64,000 nucleotides of DNA from Triticum aestivum (GCF_018294505.1 NC_057813.1:316637077-316701076); one strand, 5' to 3'; positions 10,751 through 22,463 are shown, numbered from the stretch's first letter. The notes: generated by a model from the letters alone, not told the origin. Program-made: numbers and translations.

Positions 10751-12470
10751 TCAAGGGCTTCCATCTCCTCTTCACACATGGAGTCATAGGTTCCGCCGCC
10801 GTTGAGGATCATGGTGCGCTTGTTGGTACACTCAAAGGACTTGTTGCCTCTGCCACCGCATGTGAAACACTTGCTGGAACTTGTCTTGACGGTCTCATCG
10901 GTTGGAGTAGATGATGAGGCGCGCGGCTTGAAGTTGCTTGTAGTAGGAGGATGACTTGAGGTTGTCGAAGTTTTCTTGTAACTCGACTTGTCGCCGTTGC
11001 TTGTAGTTGGCTTGGCTGAGGTAGGCGTTGTTGGAGTCATTCAAGCTTGGGTGCTGGATAAGCCGTAGCTCTTTGACGAGTACTTGGCGTACTTGAAGTC
11101 ATCTTGCACTTGACAGTCCTCTTTGGTAGCTTGATGCACTAGCTCAATGAGGTTGGAGTAGGGTTGGAAGTCAGCAATCTTCTTGATGGGATGATTGAGG
11201 CCATTCGAGAAATGGGCCATAGTTTGCTCATCATCTTCCATCACATTGGCTCTTATCATGGCAATCTCCATTTCCTTGTAGTATTCTTCAACGCTCTTTG
11301 TTCCTTGCTTGAGGAGTTGGAGTTTCTTGAAGATATCATGGTTGTAGTAGGTTGGCACAAAGCATGCTCGCATGACATCTTTCATTTCCTCCCATGTGGT
11401 GATTGGTGGTTCACCTCTTGCTTCTCGGCGTTCAAGGACTTGTTCCCACCATATGAGCACATATTCTTGGAACTCAAGGGATGCTAAAGCGATCTTCTTC
11501 TCTTCCTCCTAGTTGTGCAAATGAAAGATCTTGTCGACCTTCAATGCCCATGGAAGGTACTCTTCGGGATCATTGCTTCCGTGGAACTTGGGCATGGTGA
11601 ACTTGAGCTTGCCGTAGCGTTGCTCTTCATTGTGATTGGGTCGAGGGTGACGATGATGCCCTTGACATGGAGGATTTTCAACCTCATATTGCTCTTGGCG
11701 TGGAGGATTTCCAAAATCATCTTGCCCTTGATTAACTTGAGGTTGTGGAGGAGCTTGTCGAGCTTGTGGAGTAGCTTGAGGAACTTGACGATGCATTCTT
11801 GCTTGGTAGTTTTGCTCTTGAATTTCTTCTCGAAGTGCTTCCTCTTGATTGCACCTATCGCGGTTGTGGTTGGCATTGGCTCGACTTGATTCTTAAAGGG
11901 CACGTTGCACCTCAAAAGTTTATGCTTCACGTTGTTGTTGAAGACGTTCACCCTCGCGTCTTGTTTGTCTTGATGTTGTCGCGCTTGCTCTTCCTCTTGT
12001 AGACGTTGACGTTGACAATGTGCTTGCTTGTCGAACTGCTCTTGTGGATAATTGTCGTGTAGAGGATCATGAGTTGCTTTACGTTCTTGGCGCGTGGCTC
12101 GACGTAGAGTGTTTGATGTCGGTGTACTTGAGCCAGAGAAGGTGTCGTCGGTGTGCCGACTCGAACGGCTCCGTCTTGAGTTGGACGAAGTGGAAGGATG
12201 GCGGTTCACCAACAAGGCACGAATCTCGTCCATTCTTGCATCCTTCTCTTGTTTGTTTGCGTCGAGCTTGTTGTCAAAGTAGTCTCTTGTTCATTGCTCG
12301 GAGAGTCACAAGTCGGTGGCGAGATTGTCGATGCGGTCGCTCATTGCTTGTTGTTCTTGATGTAAAGCCCGTTGTGCACCGAAGAGGTGGTTCTTGGTGA
12401 CATAGGATGACATGTCGTCGTCTTGCTCGATGAAGAGTAGGTTGGTAGAAGAACTTGGCCTATCCATCAT
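10750..12470 (-). pseudogene. E2 gag (capsid and zinc knuckle)
   Basis: The frame starts at ATGATGG near 12470, with MDEIRALLVN at 12233 in the same frame after nonsense codons. It is rich in Ser, Arg and Gln up to about 11800. After a frameshift the capsid-like Retrotrans_gag region (PKFHGSNDPEEYLPWALKVDKIF, then IWWEQVLERREARGE) runs from about 11660 to 11044, where a TGA at 11041-11043 interrupts it. The same frame then carries the zinc knuckle CFTCGGRGNKSFEC near 10869-10828. The His of the CCHC knuckle is Asn here, while E3 keeps His. Gag packages the element RNA in cytoplasmic particles. Confidence 0.8.
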
Positions 12471-14025
12471 TCCAAGCAAATATATATGAGTGGGAGAAAG
12501 ATAAGAACTTATACCAAATGTACCTTGACCGATGTTGAAGATGGATCAATGATCACTCAAATGTGGAACAAGGAAATAACACAATTGGTACCAATTCTTG
12601 TCGGTTCTCACAAATACACAAGTAAAAGCTTATGGTGGAGCTTGGCTAGGATGGTGGCACAAAATTTGATGCAATTGTTAGTGAGCCTCAATAATGTTGG
12701 AAAAAAATCACAACTTTATAAATGCAACAAGTAGACCAATAGAAAGATATGGTAGACGGAAATACACACACACAAATAGATAAGTGGGGTCGTGCAACCA
12801 AGGAATGAGCCAAAACGTGGAATCCGTGAAAATGCTCTTGTTGCACAACACTAGAGAGACGCTAGCACGATTGCACAATAGGCGGATACGAAACTTGTGC
12901 ACAACCTACTAAACAAAAATGCAACGACTTCTATCCCAAGTAAGCTATATGTATGGTATTCTGATGGTATGATCCAAGATGATCGGATATGATAATCTTA
13001 ATGTAGTATGATGTTATGGTTCTTGCTTATAATATCTTTGATTATCTTTCCCTTTTGCTTAAAAGCTTGTTTGGCTCTTTCTCTTTTGAGCGATTTTCCC
13101 AGGCAAAACTTCACGAACCAAGATAGCAATTGTGTATATGCGATGACAACTTTGTGACACAAAAGATGATACCAAGATATGCACCACTATGATATGGTAT
13201 GTATGCTATGGGGATTAAGATCACTAATGTGCACAAGTCACGTTGCCGGCAATACTCGAAGGCTAGTCTCGATGGGTAAGTAACACAAAAGCAAGGCGAT
13301 GGTGGTTATCACTGCAATGGCAAGGAATGTACCATGAAAGGATATCATGATACCAAGATAAAAGTAGAGGTTACCATTCTTGCTTACGGTCGAGGTGTCA
13401 AAATTGTGGAGCGGTCGATGTCGATGATGAATATGAGCGGCAGTGTTGTCGTTGTCGAACCGTCCCTAAGTAGCCGAAACACGTTAGGAAATGGAAACCG
13501 AAACTCAAAACTCTAAGACCAAAACGTGTCAAAATTTGTCGGAGTGCGAAAGGGGTGAGCGATGGTGGTTGCAGAAAGCGCTAGTGGCACGCAAGTGCGT
13601 ATGCGGAAGTGGTGGTGGAACAATGGGGGAAACCAAACTGAAAATATTCCATTTTGTCAGGGATGGTCGGATGACCGATGGTAGTCGGACAACCGGAAGT
13701 CGTCAGACGTCCGGTGACAGTTGGACGTCCGGTGCCTGGGCGATTTCAGGCACGGGATGAACTCGGGTTCTCGAGGTGTGGATGACGAAAAATGGTCAAA
13801 TCCGAGCGATTGTGTGGATGGAAATGGTGGAGATGATGGGGGAAAGCTAGATCCACTCATGGCAAAGCAAATCCATGGATCAGATCCAACTAAACTTCAT
13901 CACACCAACAAATCACAAAAAATCTGGGGCTATTTTTGGAGGGGATTTTTGGATTAGGATGAAAAAAACAACAAAATCAAGCTAGAAAACAAAGGGTAGG
14001 GGCTCCAAATACGTGATCAACGTGG
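12471..14025 (-). other. E2 5' leader
   Basis: About 1.55 kb between the primer-binding site and the gag start with no supported ORF. GGACGTCCGG-type words like those of the LTR recur at 13660-13740. A leader of similar length and content is present in E3 (20867-22463). It presumably holds translation and packaging signals. Confidence 0.6.
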
Positions 14026-14038
14026 CTCATGACATCAA
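14023..14038 (-). other. E2 primer-binding site (degraded)
   Basis: On the minus strand TTGATGTCATGAGCC follows the 5' LTR end. E3 has TTGGTATCATGAGCC at the same position, so this site is a mutated initiator-Met-type primer-binding site. Confidence 0.6.
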
Positions 14039-14040
14039 GA

Positions 14041-15107
14041 TGATGTAGGATAGAACCCTAGATGACCGATATTTCACGATTGGAAGGGACCCTATGAAGA
14101 ACACGAAGAACACGAGGGGAAAACGAGGGGAAAACAAGGGGAAACACAAGAGAAATCACTCAACCAACAAGATATGGTCACACATATGCTAAATCCTCGA
14201 AACACGAAGAGTGATACACGATTCAAAGTCAAGAAGGGACGATAAAAAGGGTCTTCTCCGTGAGGAGGTATTGAAGGGTATTCTCGTAAAGGGGTCTTGA
14301 ATCTGCTTGGGGGATCTTCTCCGAAGAGGCGCTCGACTCCGATGGAGAAGTAACCAAGTTGATGAGCAAATCTCTATCTCAAATATGAGCTATCACAATG
14401 CTAACCCTAGAAAGAGGGCGAAGGAGGTCTATTTATAGTCCAAGTGGATGAAAGGGTAAGTGGCTTCGTCCCAACACGCGGGCGGTCACACAGGCGTCGG
14501 ACGTCCGGTGGTCACCGGTTGTTCGAAGGCTCGCGAGGGTCCGGACGTCCGGTGACAGCAGGGCGTCCGACGTTTTGGCTCTGGTCAGGACTTGTCGGGC
14601 GTCCGGTCTGTGTTGGTCATCCGGAAGTCTCCATTCTTCTGATGTTTTGGCTCGGGTGTGGTGGTGACGGTCGTCCGGTGTCGCTCGGTCGTCCAAGCGC
14701 TGGGAGGTGTCGTTCGTCTGGTGTTTCTTGGACATCTGGGCGCTGGAGCATGCGCTGGCTGGTACTTGGCTGGCCGGTCGGAGCCTCCAGGCGTCGGACG
14801 TCCAAGATACGTCAGTCGTCCGATGACTGAGAGTTTAGAGCCTTCTTCTTGTCCATTGAACTTTGTGTCCTTGCCGTCTTGTCCGTTGGGTGTAGCTGAT
14901 CTGTGGCTTTCCTCCATATACTTGATCACACATCGGGTCTCTGCATGATGTAGTAGCCATGTCTCATAGGTAGAAAGTGGGAGTTTGGAGAGGAGCGAGT
15001 TCACCTTATCTTCGATAGCCTTCGCTCGAGCTCTTGTCATTGGTCCAAGTGGTGTCGTGGGATATGTAGATACGTCCATGGGGATGATCGTGGGATGCTC
15101 CGCATCA
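14041..15107 (-). repeat. E2 5' LTR
   Basis: 1,067 bp, ends TGATG/CATCA, aligned throughout with 6286-7359. The TATA box is at 14430-14437 (minus). The palindrome CCGGACGTCCGG is at 14541-14552 and related words fill 14490-14830. The first part in the sense direction encodes GPMTRARAKAIEDKVNSLL, the conserved polyprotein tail. Confidence 0.9.
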
Positions 15108-16578
15108 AATTCTTTTTGCACTTTGTCACCATAGCCAAACCCTATGACTTGGACCATTCTCGCATTACTTTTTTCACACAATTAGGATATGTCCATTAAT
15201 ATTTTACTCATATGCCTAGTATGCGCTATAGTTCACATCACTTTTTGAACCATATGTCATAGGTTGTTTTGCACTTAGAATATTTTTAGTGATAGTTAAG
15301 TGTGTTGTGTTTTCATTTGGATTTCTAAGTCTTTTCATGTTGCATGTTATTTGGTTCTCCGAAATGATTGCTTATGTGATTACAATGTTTGAATTTATAG
15401 ATTTTCATCGAAGAGTGATGAATAGTTCTATTAAGTAAATTTTTGGGAGCGATATAATCTTCATCAACTATTACTAGGCAAGTTCACATTTGACCATACT
15501 TTTCAATTACCTATGTTTTATATATGCACTTAGTCTTTGTGGTAGGATTGCATGGTAGCAATTTATGCCGGGTGGCTATGCTTTTACCTAGTAGTTCATT
15601 TGAGGTAGGTCTGAACGATACAACCTTGTCACCACTCTGTAAGTTTATTTTTGCCTCGCTAATGTAGACTTGGATTAGGAAGTGTTCATTGCGAGACTTG
15701 AGTGAGAAAGTATTAATAAGGACCAAGACTTTTAAATGAACTACCTGGGCGGAAATTGGTTTGAATGGTGGCGAAGTACAGTGGGAGCATGCATGGCTAA
15801 TCCATGGTGATGCACCACTAGTGGTCTGTCCACCCAGGCTCAAAGGGCTCAAACGTGTTTTCATGTCTAGAAGCTTACGTGTGCAGCCACAAGCCAATAT
15901 GGGCTCTGACTTAGTTGAGTAGTTAGTGTGACCTCTTTCGGGATGGGCTAGCAGATGTAGAATGACTAGGTGTACCTGCCTATCCATGGGTTAAGAGGGA
16001 ATGCTTCTGAAGGACTATGTCTCGATCTTCCGATCAAGGAGGTGGTCGAGTGTTGTGGGGAAAAGTGCGCAAAGCTCTGCAGAGTGTCAAAACTAATCGA
16101 TTAGCCGTGTCCCCGATTACGGACAATTTGAGATTTTAGTAGTGCAAATGCTGGGAGATGTCATCACCCTTAATTAAATAAGTTGGGTTTAATTGAAACT
16201 TAGGGGATGGATTGAGTTGGGTTTGCCAACTCATCCTATGCTATTTTGTAGTAGTAGAATAATATCTTTTTCAACAGGGAAAAACTATGTTTATGCAAAA
16301 ACTAAACTTAGAGCCTTTCTACCAGCCAAATTGCATGTACAAATAGGTTCATTATACTCATGATGTGACTTGCCAGTACATTCAATGTACTGACCTACAT
16401 GGTTGCAACGTCTAATGTTGCAGGATTTTCTTCGACGAGTAAGAGTTATGTTGTAGGGTTACGGTCTACACTCAACTTGCCATTGGCGTCGATGGGACTC
16501 CACACCCGTTTGATTGTTTCCTCTGAGACTTATGAGGTATATATCAGTTTTATGTTTTTTGTACATGTGATTACACTT

Positions 16579-16625
<47 letters not shown>

Positions 16626-16703
16626 TAATGTGCGTGCCAGCATACTGATCCATGGATGGCACAGATACATAGAGGCTTGACTGTTTGAGGTCGGGTCGTT
16701 ACA
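15108..16703 (+). repeat. E1 5' LTR, second part
   Basis: Starts with the second AATTC target duplication (15108-15112) and ends GGTCGTTACA at 16703. It contains the near-palindrome AGTACATTCAATGTACT at 16375-16391 and an (AT)20 tract. Minus-strand ORFs such as 15511-15987 have no recognisable motif and lie entirely in the LTR, so they are not called. Confidence 0.75.
16581..16620. repeat. (AT)20 microsatellite
   Basis: Forty bases of uninterrupted AT dinucleotides inside the E1 LTR, about 80 bases before the LTR end. Likely polymorphic in length. Confidence 0.95.
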
Positions 16704-16706
16704 AGA

Positions 16707-16718
16707 TGCTATCAGAGC
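16707..16718 (+). other. E1 primer-binding site
   Basis: TGCTATCAGAGC starts four bases after the LTR end and differs at one base from the plant initiator-Met site TGGTATCAGAGC. Confidence 0.75.
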
Positions 16719-17245
16719 ACATGTTGACTGTAGGACGTGACCCTAGAAACTGGAAATCCCTTAGGAAATGATCTCTCTAAAACTTTACTTTCCAAAAATA
16801 GATCATTTACCTCTCTTCTTCTCTGAGCTTTATCAAATTTTTCCTTTTGCCTCAAATAGTTAGAAAATACCCTTTTCCCTTTGACCACACTGAAGATCAA
16901 CTGATGAGACCACTCCGAGAAGGACAAGATATCAGACAACTGAGGACCACTTCAGAGTAAAGGAGACTTCACCATACACTAGAAGAATTGAAGCTACAAC
17001 AGTCGTAGACTATGAAGACTCGAAGAATTTGAGGACACTAGAGTTCCGAGATTTTTATGACCTTTTAGAAGACCAAACCCTTGTTGTATACTCACGTTAG
17101 ATGCGATGATGTGAGCTATCATATATTATCTGTGTTTTCCAACAGCAACGGATAAAACCTATCTTCAAAACTATGTTGTTTGTTTTGTTTGTATGGGCAT
17201 CTTCTCCCTCTCTTATCTCATCCCCAAAACCCTTGGACCCAATAG
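16719..17245 (+). other. E1 leader
   Basis: AT-rich sequence between the primer-binding site and the gag start, with no supported ORF. Minus-strand frames here are short and lack motifs. Confidence 0.5.
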
Positions 17246-18223
17246 ATGATGAATGAAGATGGACTCATATTCTCTGGACCGATGACTCGACCGGAGGTAG
17301 AGCTATGGATTCAGAACATGGAAAAGCACTTCGGGGAAAATTTGATTGCAAGGAAGTATGAGGTTCAATACGCTCTTTAGTACTTTACAAAAAGTGTTGC
17401 AGCATGGTGTAAGATGCACCAAGCTATACAAGGATGGAATGGAGAAAAAACTTGGGAGGAGTTCAAGATGACTCTACTGAGATCTCGTCTTATCCAGAAG
17501 CCCTATGGCAATAAAATGAAGAAACCTTGTGCATGCAAGATTTGTGGAGAGATAGGGCACACCCATGAAGAACACAAGGGTGGATTCCCTCATTGTGAAC
17601 AAAATCACCGAGCTGAAGAATTCCCAACTAGGTAGGTTACTTATTTCTCGTGTGAAGGAACTACGCACTACCCTGCACAGTGTCATATTTATCCCAAGGT
17701 ATAAGAAGTTAGCAAGCAGCAGAAGGAAGCAATGAAAGAAGCCCTCGGGGAAAGTTTAGAAGAACCTATGATGAAGTAAGATGTTGACGACCTTGATGGA
17801 GAAGGCCTAACAAGATTTTACTCCAATGTCTGCTATTCATGTGGAGAAGAAGGACATTTTTCCCAGTATTGCACGAAGCAAAGCCAAGAGTATCTGGGAG
17901 ACTTCCCGACAGAAGAAGTGGAGTTTGATCCAAAGGAGATAGAAGAATTGATCCGAACGAAGAAGTCCAGGAAGAGAAAAAGCATGTATCCCCTGAACAA
18001 ACCGGTCTCAGTAAAGAAGGACCGGAGTCATATCACATGTTTCAAGTGCAAGCATACAGGTCATTACGCAAGCAAATGCCTAGAAAGGAAGCCAAGAACC
18101 CAAGGAGCCAAGATAACCACCAGGAAGCCCCTGGATTTGTCTGACCTCATTTGTTTACGCTGCAAAGGAGTAGGACATTTTGCCAGAGAATGTTCAGACC
18201 CGAGGAAAGCTTGGGCTGAGTAG
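17246..18223 (+). pseudogene. E1 gag with multiple zinc knuckles, four nonsense codons
   Basis: One frame of 325 codons plus stop, with no frameshift. In-frame stops are at 17378 (TAG), 17633 (TAG), 17702 (TAA) and 17777 (TAA). Residues 1-90 resemble a Retrotrans_gag capsid end (FSGPMTRPEVELWIQNMEKHF; then WNGEKTWEEFKMTLL). A series of zinc-knuckle units follows. Unit 1, CKICGEIGHTHEEH (17534), has His for the last Cys. Unit 2, FPHCEQNHRAEEF, has Phe at both outer positions. Unit 3, YFSCEGTTHYPAQC, has Tyr for the first Cys. Units 4-6 (CYSCGEEGHFSQYC, CFKCKHTGHYASKC, CLRCKGVGHFAREC) are intact CX2CX4HX4C. Basic linkers separate them. The role is RNA binding and packaging. No protease or RT follows in this copy. 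Confidence 0.75.
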
Positions 18224-18471
18224 TTGAGATCTTGATATTTGGAATATAGAATGTAATAAATGTTGAGTTGAGTTATGGAATGGAAATTGTATTAGTTTGT
18301 GAAGCAATAAAAGTTGATATGTTTGGAATCTTCTCTCTCACTATCTCACCCAAACTTAAACCTTGAACCCATGGACAAGCTGGCCCCAAAACTTTCCCTG
18401 AAAAACAACCACATTTCACCCAAGGAAATACATACATTATCCTGAGTACCCCTTCTATCTTATACCTGCAG

Positions 18472-18951
18472 ATGGCAACCCTTTATGAGTCTTTTCTCAA
18501 GGGCTGGGAAATGATCATGACCCTGACTAGTGATCGGGATTACCCAAAGATCCTGAAGGACATGATGAAGCATATTCACCTTGAACGAGATGCAGCCTAC
18601 AAGGGTTATCCTTTCATGGAGAATGGAGTTGAACTTTGGTACGTGGAGGTACACCTCCACTGTGTGAAGGGAGTTTCCCCAAATACTATGGGTCAATACT
18701 TTTTCATCTCTCGAGTACCATGAGCAACATTCTTCAACTCTGTTCGTGAAGCTTCTATGAAGGCCATATGTTAGATTGGAGAAATACTTGAAGCAAGACT
18801 TTGTCATACTCAGGAATACCCGAGGGAGGTGCATGCAGACATGATGGAGATGAAGCTCATGGCCACCATGATGAAGCAAAAGATCGATTCTTTCAAGGAT
18901 CACATCAAACAATTCCAGTGGGACCGGAGCATCTTCAAGAAGGGAAAATGA
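18472..18951 (+). pseudogene. E1 second ORF, unknown function, two nonsense codons
   Basis: A 160-codon frame beginning MATLYESFLKGWEMIMTL, with TGA at 18721 and TAG at 18772, ending in a lysine-rich tail. It starts about 250 bases after gag. The N-terminal half (LTSDRDYPKILKDMMKHIHLERD, then ENGVELWYVEVHLHCVKG) looks like a folded domain, and the C-terminal half is Met- and Glu-rich and probably helical. I do not recognise a family. The conserved reading frame beyond the stops suggests it was once translated. Confidence 0.5.
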
Positions 18952-19876
18952 ATAGAGATGGAAGTAATGCTTGACCGTAACAAACTATGTGGATGGCAGC
19001 ATTTGTAATAAAATACTTTTGAAATTTGAGTTTTGAGTAGTGGTTAAGGATGTGATAAAGGATTTGATATGAAGAGAATATGAATTATGGATGAACCAGT
19101 ACATTTTATTTTAATGGTAATACCCTATGAGAACACCTGACCAATGGAAAGGAAAATGTATTCCACATGGAGTTTGGACAAAATACATTAGAGTTTTGTT
19201 TTTGTTATGATTGTTACCCCAAGAGTATGAGGGAATGAAGTACTATTGGATTTAAAGGAGATGTAATGTTAGAATATGGAACAATAGTAACTCCAAGGAT
19301 GAGTTAAAGATATACAAGTGTTGAATTGGGCCATAACCCACAGGACCCAGGATTTAAAAAGGAAGAAGCACAACCTTGTTACAGGAAGAATTATGGAAGA
19401 AGCTATGATTTCATCATCAGACGTTCCATAGGAGGTTACGTAAACCCGAGAGTTGTGAAGAAACGATAGAGGTTTTGTTTGGCTTGCATGATAAATGGAT
19501 TTACCCGAACCCAGTTCATGGAGAAGAGAAGGTGTGCAGTGCTTGTGAGGATGCCCAAGTGTTAGAATACGTGATTCACTATCTGCGTATGTGGTAATGA
19601 TTCAAGTACAGGATGGATTGGCCCCCATACCGGAGACTTCTATCATGAGCTATCATATGTTGATGGAAAATCAGAGAGCCTTAAAACCCAAGAAGAGGGT
19701 CGACAAGACAAGACAAAAACCTTAGAATGGTAGGACGATGGAAACCCTGTACAGGCACCTATTGCCAATCATAGGTTATATGGTGAGATTCAACCCAGAC
19801 TCATTTCCTGCAGGAGAATCAGTAATTGTGGACCACCATGAGATTTTCGATAGTTGTTTAGCATTGTCGACAAACT
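18952..19876 (+). other. E1 interior remainder
   Basis: No open frame worth calling. Short stretches (around 19740-19860) could be decayed coding sequence, but no motif is recognisable. It ends at the E3 insertion; bases 19877-19881 (cagac) would be the E3 target duplication. Confidence 0.4.
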
Positions 19877-19881
19877 CAGAC

Positions 19882-20849
19882 TAATGTGGAGCATCCCAAG
19901 GTCATCCCCATGGACCTACCTACGTCTCCCACGACACCACTTGGACCAATGACAAGAGCTCGAGCGAAGGCTATCGAAGATAAGGTGAACTCGCTCCTCT
20001 CCGAACTACCACTCTCTACCTATGAGACATGGCTGCTACCTCGAGTGGAGACCCTATGCATGATCAGGTACTTGGAATAAGGCCATGGAACAACTACACC
20101 GAATGGACAAGATGGCGTGGTCACCAAGTACAAGGAGCGAGAAGAAAAGCAGCCTAGAAGTCTCCAGCCGTTGGACGACCGACCCCGACCGGACGACCGA
20201 CGCCTGAAGCTTCAACCAGCCGGACGAGCCTGTGATAGCGAACATTACAGCGGCCGAATGTCCAACGTTCGTCGGACGACCGACACCTCCAACCGCCTGG
20301 ACGATCGAGCACCACCGGACCACCAGTGCCACCACACCCGAGCCAAAACATCGGAAGTATGGAAGCCCCAGGACGACCGACGCACCGGACGCCCGACCAC
20401 GACCGGACGTCCGACAAAGCCCCAATAGAGTGAAAACATCGGAAGTCCAACCCTTCCCGGATGTCCGATCCCCTGTGAGCCTCCGGACGACCGATGACGG
20501 TCGGACATCCGATGCCTGTGTTCCAGCCATGTGTTGGGCCAAAGCCCACTTACCCTTTTGTGACACTAGATTATAAATAGACCTCCTCCTCCTCCCTCTT
20601 TCTATAAATAGACCCCTCACGGGAAGACCCTCAAGACCTCCTCACGAAGAAGAACTTGCTACTTGTATAGTCCCTTGTTGATCATGGATCGTGTATCTCT
20701 TTGTGTTTCGAGGATTTAGCATATGTGTAATCGAATCTTGTTGGTTTGAGTGATTTCTCTCCTCGTGTTTTCCCTCGTGTTCTTCCTGTTCTTTGTATGA
20801 TCCCCTCCAATTGTGAAAGTTCGGGCATCTAGGGTTCCACCCTACATCA
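19882..20849 (+). repeat. E3 5' LTR
   Basis: 968 bp, starting TAATGTGGAGCATCCC (E2: TGATGCGGAGCATCCC) and ending CCTACATCA. The first part encodes GPMTRARAKAIEDKVNSLL in frame, the polyprotein tail. GACGTCCG-like words fill 20160-20520, including CCGGACGTCCG at 20403-20413. Two TATAAATA boxes occur. Confidence 0.85.
20572..20610 (+). promoter_or_regulatory. Duplicated TATA box of the E3 LTR
   Basis: TATAAATAGACC occurs at 20572 and TATAAATAGACC again at 20603, 31 bases apart and separated by a CTCCT-rich stretch. Both E2 LTRs have a single box, so the second looks like a local duplication in E3. Confidence 0.6.
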
Positions 20850-20852
20850 TCT

Positions 20853-20866
20853 TGGTATCATGAGCC
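20853..20866 (+). other. E3 primer-binding site
   Basis: TGGTATCATGAGCC lies three bases after the LTR end and closely resembles the plant initiator-Met site. Confidence 0.8.
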
Positions 20867-22463
20867 TAGGATCACGATTTTGGAGCCCCTACCCTTGTTT
20901 TCTAGCCTAGTTTTGTTGTGTTCTTCCCCAATTTTGAAAATTCCCACAAATATCGCCCCAATTTTTTTTTGTGATTTGTTCGTGTGATGAAGTTTTGTTG
21001 GATTTGATCTGTGGTTTTGCTTTCCCTCGAGTGGATCTAGCTTTTCCCCACCATCTCCACCATTTTCATCCAAAAATCGTTCAATTTTGCCGCAATTTCG
21101 CCTCCCCATCTCGAGAACCCGAGTTCATCCCGTGCTCGAAATTGCCCAGGCACCGGACGTCCGACAGCGACCGGTCGTCAGACGACTGCTAGTCATCCGA
21201 CCACCATCGGACGTCCGACGTTTCCAGATGAAACTGACCATTTTCAGTTCGGTTCCACCCATCGTTCCACCGCCACTTCTGCATACGCACTCCAATACCA
21301 CCGCCACTTCCGCATATGCACTCCAATACCACTGCCACTTCCGCATACGCACTCCAATACCACCACTTTCCGCAACCACTATCACTTACCCGTTTCGCAC
21401 TCCGACAAATTTTGACACGTTTTTGTCTTTAGGAATTGAGTTGCGGTTTCCGTTTCCTAACGTGTTCCGGCTACTTAGGGACGGTTCGATGACATCACCG
21501 CCGCTCATATCCATCATCGACATCGACCTCTACACAATTTTGACACCTTGATCGTAAGCAAGAACGGTAACCTCTATATCATCGTGATATCATGATATCC
21601 TCTCATTGCACATTTGCCATTACATTGATAACTACCATAGACCATTTTTGCATACCTTGCCCACCAAGACTAGCCATTTGAGTATTGTCGGCAACGTCAC
21701 TTATGCACATTAGAGATCATTGACCATTGCATACATACCATATCATCTTGGTACATATCTTGGTATCATCTCTTATGTCACAAAGGTTGTCAAAGCATAT
21801 ACACAATTGCTAGATTGGTTCGTGAAGTTTCACATGAGTGGCCATCAAAAGAGAAAGAGAAAGAGCCAAGGAAGCTTTTAAGCAAACAAGAAAGATAAGC
21901 AAAGAGCTTTAAAGCAAGAACCATAGCATCATACAACACTAAGATTCTCATACTCAATCATCTTGGATCATATCATAGGAATACCATACATATAGATTAC
22001 TTGGGATAGAAGTCGTTGCGCTTTGCTTAGTAGGTTGTGCACAAGTCTCGTAGCCGCCTATTGTGCAATCGTGCTAGCTTCTCTCTAGGGTTGTGCAACA
22101 AGAGCATTTTCGTAGTTTCCACATTTTGGCTCATTTTTTGGTTGCACGACCCCATTTATCTATTTGCGTGTGTGTTTCCGTGTACCAGTACTTGCTATTG
22201 GTCTACTTGTTGCAATTGCAAATTTGTGAATCTTTTTCAACATCATTGAGTCTTACTAGCAATTGCATAAGATTTTGTGCCACCATCCTAACCGAGATCC
22301 ACCAAAGGCTTTACTTGTGTAGGTGCGAGAACCGATAAGAATTGGTACCAATTGTGCTATTCCCTTGTTACACATTTGAGTGATCATTGATCCATCTTCA
22401 ACATCGGTCAAGGTACATTTCGTATAAGTTCTTCTCTTTCTCCCACTAACATATTTGCTAGGA
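20867..22463 (+). other. E3 5' leader
   Basis: 1.6 kb with no supported ORF, corresponding to the E2 leader. CGGACGTCCG palindromes recur at 21153-21163 and 21207-21218. Short imperfect repeats of 'ccaataccaccgccacttccgcatacgc' type lie at 21270-21380. Confidence 0.6.

Larger units (their letters stand above)
6286..15107 (-). mobile_element. E2: complete but decayed Ty3/Gypsy retrotransposon
   Basis: Two LTRs of 1,074 and 1,067 bp (6286-7359 and 14041-15107) flank an interior in minus orientation: degraded primer-binding site, leader, gag, protease, RT-RNase H, integrase and a polypurine tract. The flanking 5-bp direct repeats AATTC (6281-6285 and 15108-15112) match exactly, showing a clean insertion into the E1 LTR. 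The 6286 end reads TAATGTAGG where the inner LTR has TGATGTAGG, so one terminal base has mutated. The order protease, RT, RNase H, integrase is the Gypsy order. E3 in this window is the same family in the opposite orientation. Confidence 0.9.
4987..19881 (+). mobile_element. E1: Ty3/Gypsy element, split 5' LTR plus 5' interior
   Basis: The 5' LTR runs TGTAACATCC (4987) to GGTCGTTACA (16703), with perfectly inverted TGTAAC/GTTACA ends. It is split by element E2 and is about 2.89 kb without it. A primer-binding site, a zinc-knuckle gag frame and a second ORF follow. Neither protease, RT, integrase nor a 3' LTR is seen before E3 begins at 19882. The zinc-knuckle gag and long TGTAAC LTR support a Gypsy assignment, but no pol is present to confirm it. 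Confidence 0.7.

Noticed and set aside
15511..15987. Minus-strand ORF of 158 codons
   Set aside because: Lies in the E1 LTR, antisense, with no recognisable domain; the length is not unusual for chance.
18460..18912. Minus-strand ORF of 150 codons
   Set aside because: Antisense to the E1 second ORF, whose plus-strand frame is supported by position after gag and by continuity across its two stops.
20054..20620. Minus-strand ORF of 188 codons in the E3 LTR
   Set aside because: The same repeat words read on the other strand; lies wholly within an LTR, and E2 LTR equivalents differ.
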